Position numbers and translations under genes: made by a program. Positions 5,684 to 6,825 of a stretch of DNA of 6,825 bases are shown in pieces. Within the stretch, counting starts at the first letter, position 1. Each line of letters starts with the position of its first letter. Location: positions 1-6,825 of the forward strand of contig DWUW01000146.1 of the NCBI GenBank assembly GCA_019120525.1, in the 5' to 3' direction. This stretch comes from Candidatus Eisenbergiella stercorigallinarum. GTDB taxonomy: Bacteria > Bacillota > Clostridia > Lachnospirales > Lachnospiraceae. A model generated the notes under the pieces. That model had not been told where the DNA came from, did no database searches, and saw nothing but the letters and a program-made list of their open reading frames with translations.

Positions 5684-5829
5684 GACTGAGCATTTTCTTT
5701 CGGTCTTATAACCTACACCGATTTGAGGTTTCTCTGCACAACCCCTCCTGAAAGCTCAATAAAGCAATGCGTATCGGTACACTCCCTTATCTCTCAGCTT
5801 CAGCAGACACACTCCGTTGCCTGCTTTAC
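5655..5829 (-). ncRNA. Unassigned structured small RNA, about 175 nt
   Basis: The unit is defined by a perfect consensus promoter upstream and a strong intrinsic terminator at its end; the predicted 5' end is near G5829. No convincing reading frame lies inside: the best is a GTG frame of 8 codons (MQRNLKSV) after AGGAGG. Pairing, in RNA numbering with 5829 as 1: 27-34 with 74-82 (one bulged U), 40-45 with 66-71, and 48-51 with 58-61 build one long imperfect hairpin with hexaloop ACCGAU (52-57). A second hairpin, AACCU (100-104) with AGGUU (116-120), displays AUCGGU (108-113) in its loop, a perfect complement of the first loop. The terminator stem-loop follows. Size and isolation recall 6S RNA, but the loop-loop pairing does not, so I leave the family open. 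It lies downstream of the YitT gene on the same strand. Confidence 0.68.
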
Positions 5830-5835
5830 GATATT

Positions 5836-5864
5836 ATTATATGGTTTGGCTGAAAATATGTCAA
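5836..5864 (-). promoter_or_regulatory. Perfect consensus housekeeping promoter for the small RNA
   Basis: On the minus strand, TTGACA (5859-5864) is followed after exactly 17 bp by TATAAT (5836-5841). Both hexamers match the sigma-70/SigA consensus in all six positions. The expected start is near 5829. The promoter lies 28 nt beyond the YitT stop codon and points at the terminator at 5655-5683 with no protein gene between. Confidence 0.85.
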
Positions 5865-5891
5865 TCCGTTAAAGAAAAATTAAGAACTCTT

Positions 5892-6659
5892 TTATTCTGC
5901 CTGCGCGGCCTCCTGCCCTGTCAGTTCCCGTTCGGAAATCTCGTCCTTTGCCATACTTCTTTCTGCGTCGGTTCCGGATGCCCGGAAGGAGGACACCGCG
6001 TCGATGAGCAGGGAAGAAATGGTCACCGTCACCAGGGAATAAGCGATCCTGGTCACGGGAATATAACTCAGAGAGAGGATGAGCACCGTCAGGTCCGTGG
6101 CCAGATAGGCTCTGGAAATCTTGCAGTGAGTGAGCTTTGAGATGACGAGGGCGAGGGCGTCGTCTCCGCCGCTGGAAATCCCCTGCCGCACGATCAGTCC
6201 CACGCCGACGCCGACAAAGCACGCGCCGAATACGGCGGCCAGAAGCGGATGATCGCTCAGGTCGGGCAGACGGAAGGGGAAGACTTCCCAGAACCGCAGG
6301 AAAAAGGCCAGGGAAAAGGTGGCTGCGATGGAACGGGGGAGGAAGGCCTTCCCCAGATATTTAAAGCCCGCCGCATAGCTTAACCCATCCAGAATGGGGG
6401 AAAGCACGGAGGTGGGGACATGAAACCAGTAATTCAGCAGAAGGATCATGCCCAGCACGCCTCCCTCCGTGATCTGTACCCGCTGGTGGATGTTCACCAT
6501 GCCGAAGGAGGAGATGGCCGTTCCGGCCAGAATGGACAGGATGATGGCGGGAGGAAACAGCTCTTTTGCCTTTCTGCAGATGTCAGAAAAGGAAGGAAGC
6601 TCCCGTTCCCGGAAATACGCGTTGATCTTTGAAAACAGCTTTTTGTTCTGAAACAGCAA
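5892..6659 (-). CDS. YitT family membrane protein (DUF161), short form
   Basis: A 255-residue polytopic membrane protein of the YitT family, whose function is not established. The N-terminal 35 residues are soluble and charged. The membrane region shows the family pattern: ITEGGVLGMILLLNYWF, DGLSYAAGFKYLG, then VRQGISSGGDDALALVISK, and YSLVTVTISSLLIDAV near the end. Most YitT proteins are about 280-290 residues and end in a DUF2179 domain; this one stops after the last helix with a charged tail of about 30 residues, so that domain is missing. The start is TTG at 6659: the upstream frame reaches a stop at 6684-6686 without ATG or GTG, and AGAGG (minus strand, 6667-6671) sits 7 nt before it. 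No clear terminator follows the stop at 5892, so read-through into the small RNA is possible. Confidence 0.85.
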   Translation of the reverse strand: MLFQNKKLFSKINAYFRERELPSFSDICRKAKELFPPAIILSILAGTAISSFGMVNIHQRVQITEGGVLGMILLLNYWFHVPTSVLSPILDGLSYAAGFKYLGKAFLPRSIAATFSLAFFLRFWEVFPFRLPDLSDHPLLAAVFGACFVGVGVGLIVRQGISSGGDDALALVISKLTHCKISRAYLATDLTVLILSLSYIPVTRIAYSLVTVTISSLLIDAVSSFRASGTDAERSMAKDEISERELTGQEAAQAE

Positions 6660-6666
6660 GATAAAA

Positions 6667-6671
6667 CCTCT
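6667..6671 (-). promoter_or_regulatory. Ribosome binding site supporting the TTG start of the YitT gene
   Basis: AGAGG on the minus strand ends 7 nt before TTG at 6659-6657. No ATG or GTG lies between the upstream in-frame stop and this codon. Confidence 0.5.
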
Positions 6672-6757
6672 TTTCCTTTGGATTCAGCGGCGGCCGCAGA
6701 TGACGGCAAAGAATGACGAAAGATGCGTCCTGCAGTCGGATTCCGCTGTTTTCTTTG

Positions 6758-6788
6758 AGTATAAACTCTGGTATAATACCAGGGTCAA
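6758..6788 (-). promoter_or_regulatory. Probable promoter of the YitT gene
   Basis: TTGACC (minus strand, 6783-6788) is a 5/6 -35 element. The -10 is either TATACT (6758-6763, 5/6, 19-bp spacer) or TTTATA (6760-6765, poorer match, 17-bp spacer). The spacer contains the palindrome at 6768-6782. The transcript would have a leader of about 90 nt before the TTG start. Confidence 0.45.
6768..6782. promoter_or_regulatory. 15-bp palindrome, candidate operator, with a rightward extended -10
   Basis: CTGGTATAATACCAG is a perfect inverted repeat (CTGGTAT-a-ATACCAG). It fills the spacer of the leftward YitT promoter, and its plus-strand half contains TGGTATAAT (6769-6777), an extended -10 pointing right. 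A repressor bound here could block both directions. A rightward product might start at TTG 6797 after AGAGG (6788-6792), reading M-K-F-I-A-S-V-E-L before the window ends; that gene is not demonstrable from these bases. Confidence 0.45.
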
Positions 6789-6825
6789 GAGGTTTTTTGA
6801 AGTTCATTGCGTCTGTGGAGTTACT

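Noticed and set aside
5631..5711. 26-codon plus-strand frame starting MKISGRF
   Set aside because: It runs through the terminator hairpin and has no good ribosome site.
5717..5740. 8-codon minus-strand frame MQRNLKSV after AGGAGG in the small RNA
   Set aside because: It is too short, uses GTG with tight 4-nt spacing, and its codons coincide with the second hairpin and its AUCGGU loop. It is mentioned in the RNA entry only.
5655..5829. CsrA-sponge RNA because several GGA motifs occur
   Set aside because: The motifs are not displayed in repeated hairpin loops, and G/A-rich sequence gives many GGA by chance.

Overview
The window looks like chromosomal DNA of a gut-type clostridium, most likely Lachnospiraceae. 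The protein families and their wording (clostridial MATE exporter, ThiN-type thiamine pyrophosphokinase, YitT membrane protein, DUF6088/AbiEii toxin-antitoxin pair), the GC-rich genes, A/G-rich AGGAG-type ribosome sites and consensus -35/-10 elements all point that way. This placement is inference from style, not a database result.

Layout: (1) Positions 1-1140 hold a visibly more AT-rich remnant of a type IV toxin-antitoxin locus: the antitoxin gene, cut by the window edge, overlaps the start of an AbiEii-like toxin that has lost its catalytic N-terminal part and carries an in-frame stop inside a strong hairpin. (2) Positions 1242-3404 hold a MATE exporter gene and thiN, 60 nt apart and probably one transcript. 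(3) Positions 3405-3668 are a non-coding leader dense in mutually exclusive inverted repeats. (4) Positions 3669-5471 encode a half-size ABC exporter whose N-terminus carries ten K-N/D-Q-like tripeptide repeats. (5) Positions 5472-5891 contain no protein gene that I can support. They contain a bidirectional intrinsic terminator and, on the minus strand, a perfect TTGACA-17-TATAAT promoter. Together these define a small RNA of about 175 nt. (6) Positions 5892-6659 on the minus strand encode a short YitT-family membrane protein with a TTG start. (7) Positions 6660-6825 are a promoter region with a 15-bp palindrome, and a possible rightward promoter leads out of the window.

The genes do not form an obvious pathway. 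Two are exporters of unknown substrate (MATE, ABC), one completes thiamine diphosphate synthesis, and one is a membrane protein of unknown role. The most interesting part is the RNA content. The minus-strand small RNA has a hexaloop perfectly complementary to the loop of a second hairpin, which predicts a kissing interaction or pseudoknot. The ABC leader has three competing partners for one strand, a short possible leader peptide over that strand, and a U-run at the end of the longest helix. I could not match either RNA to a known family by reading.
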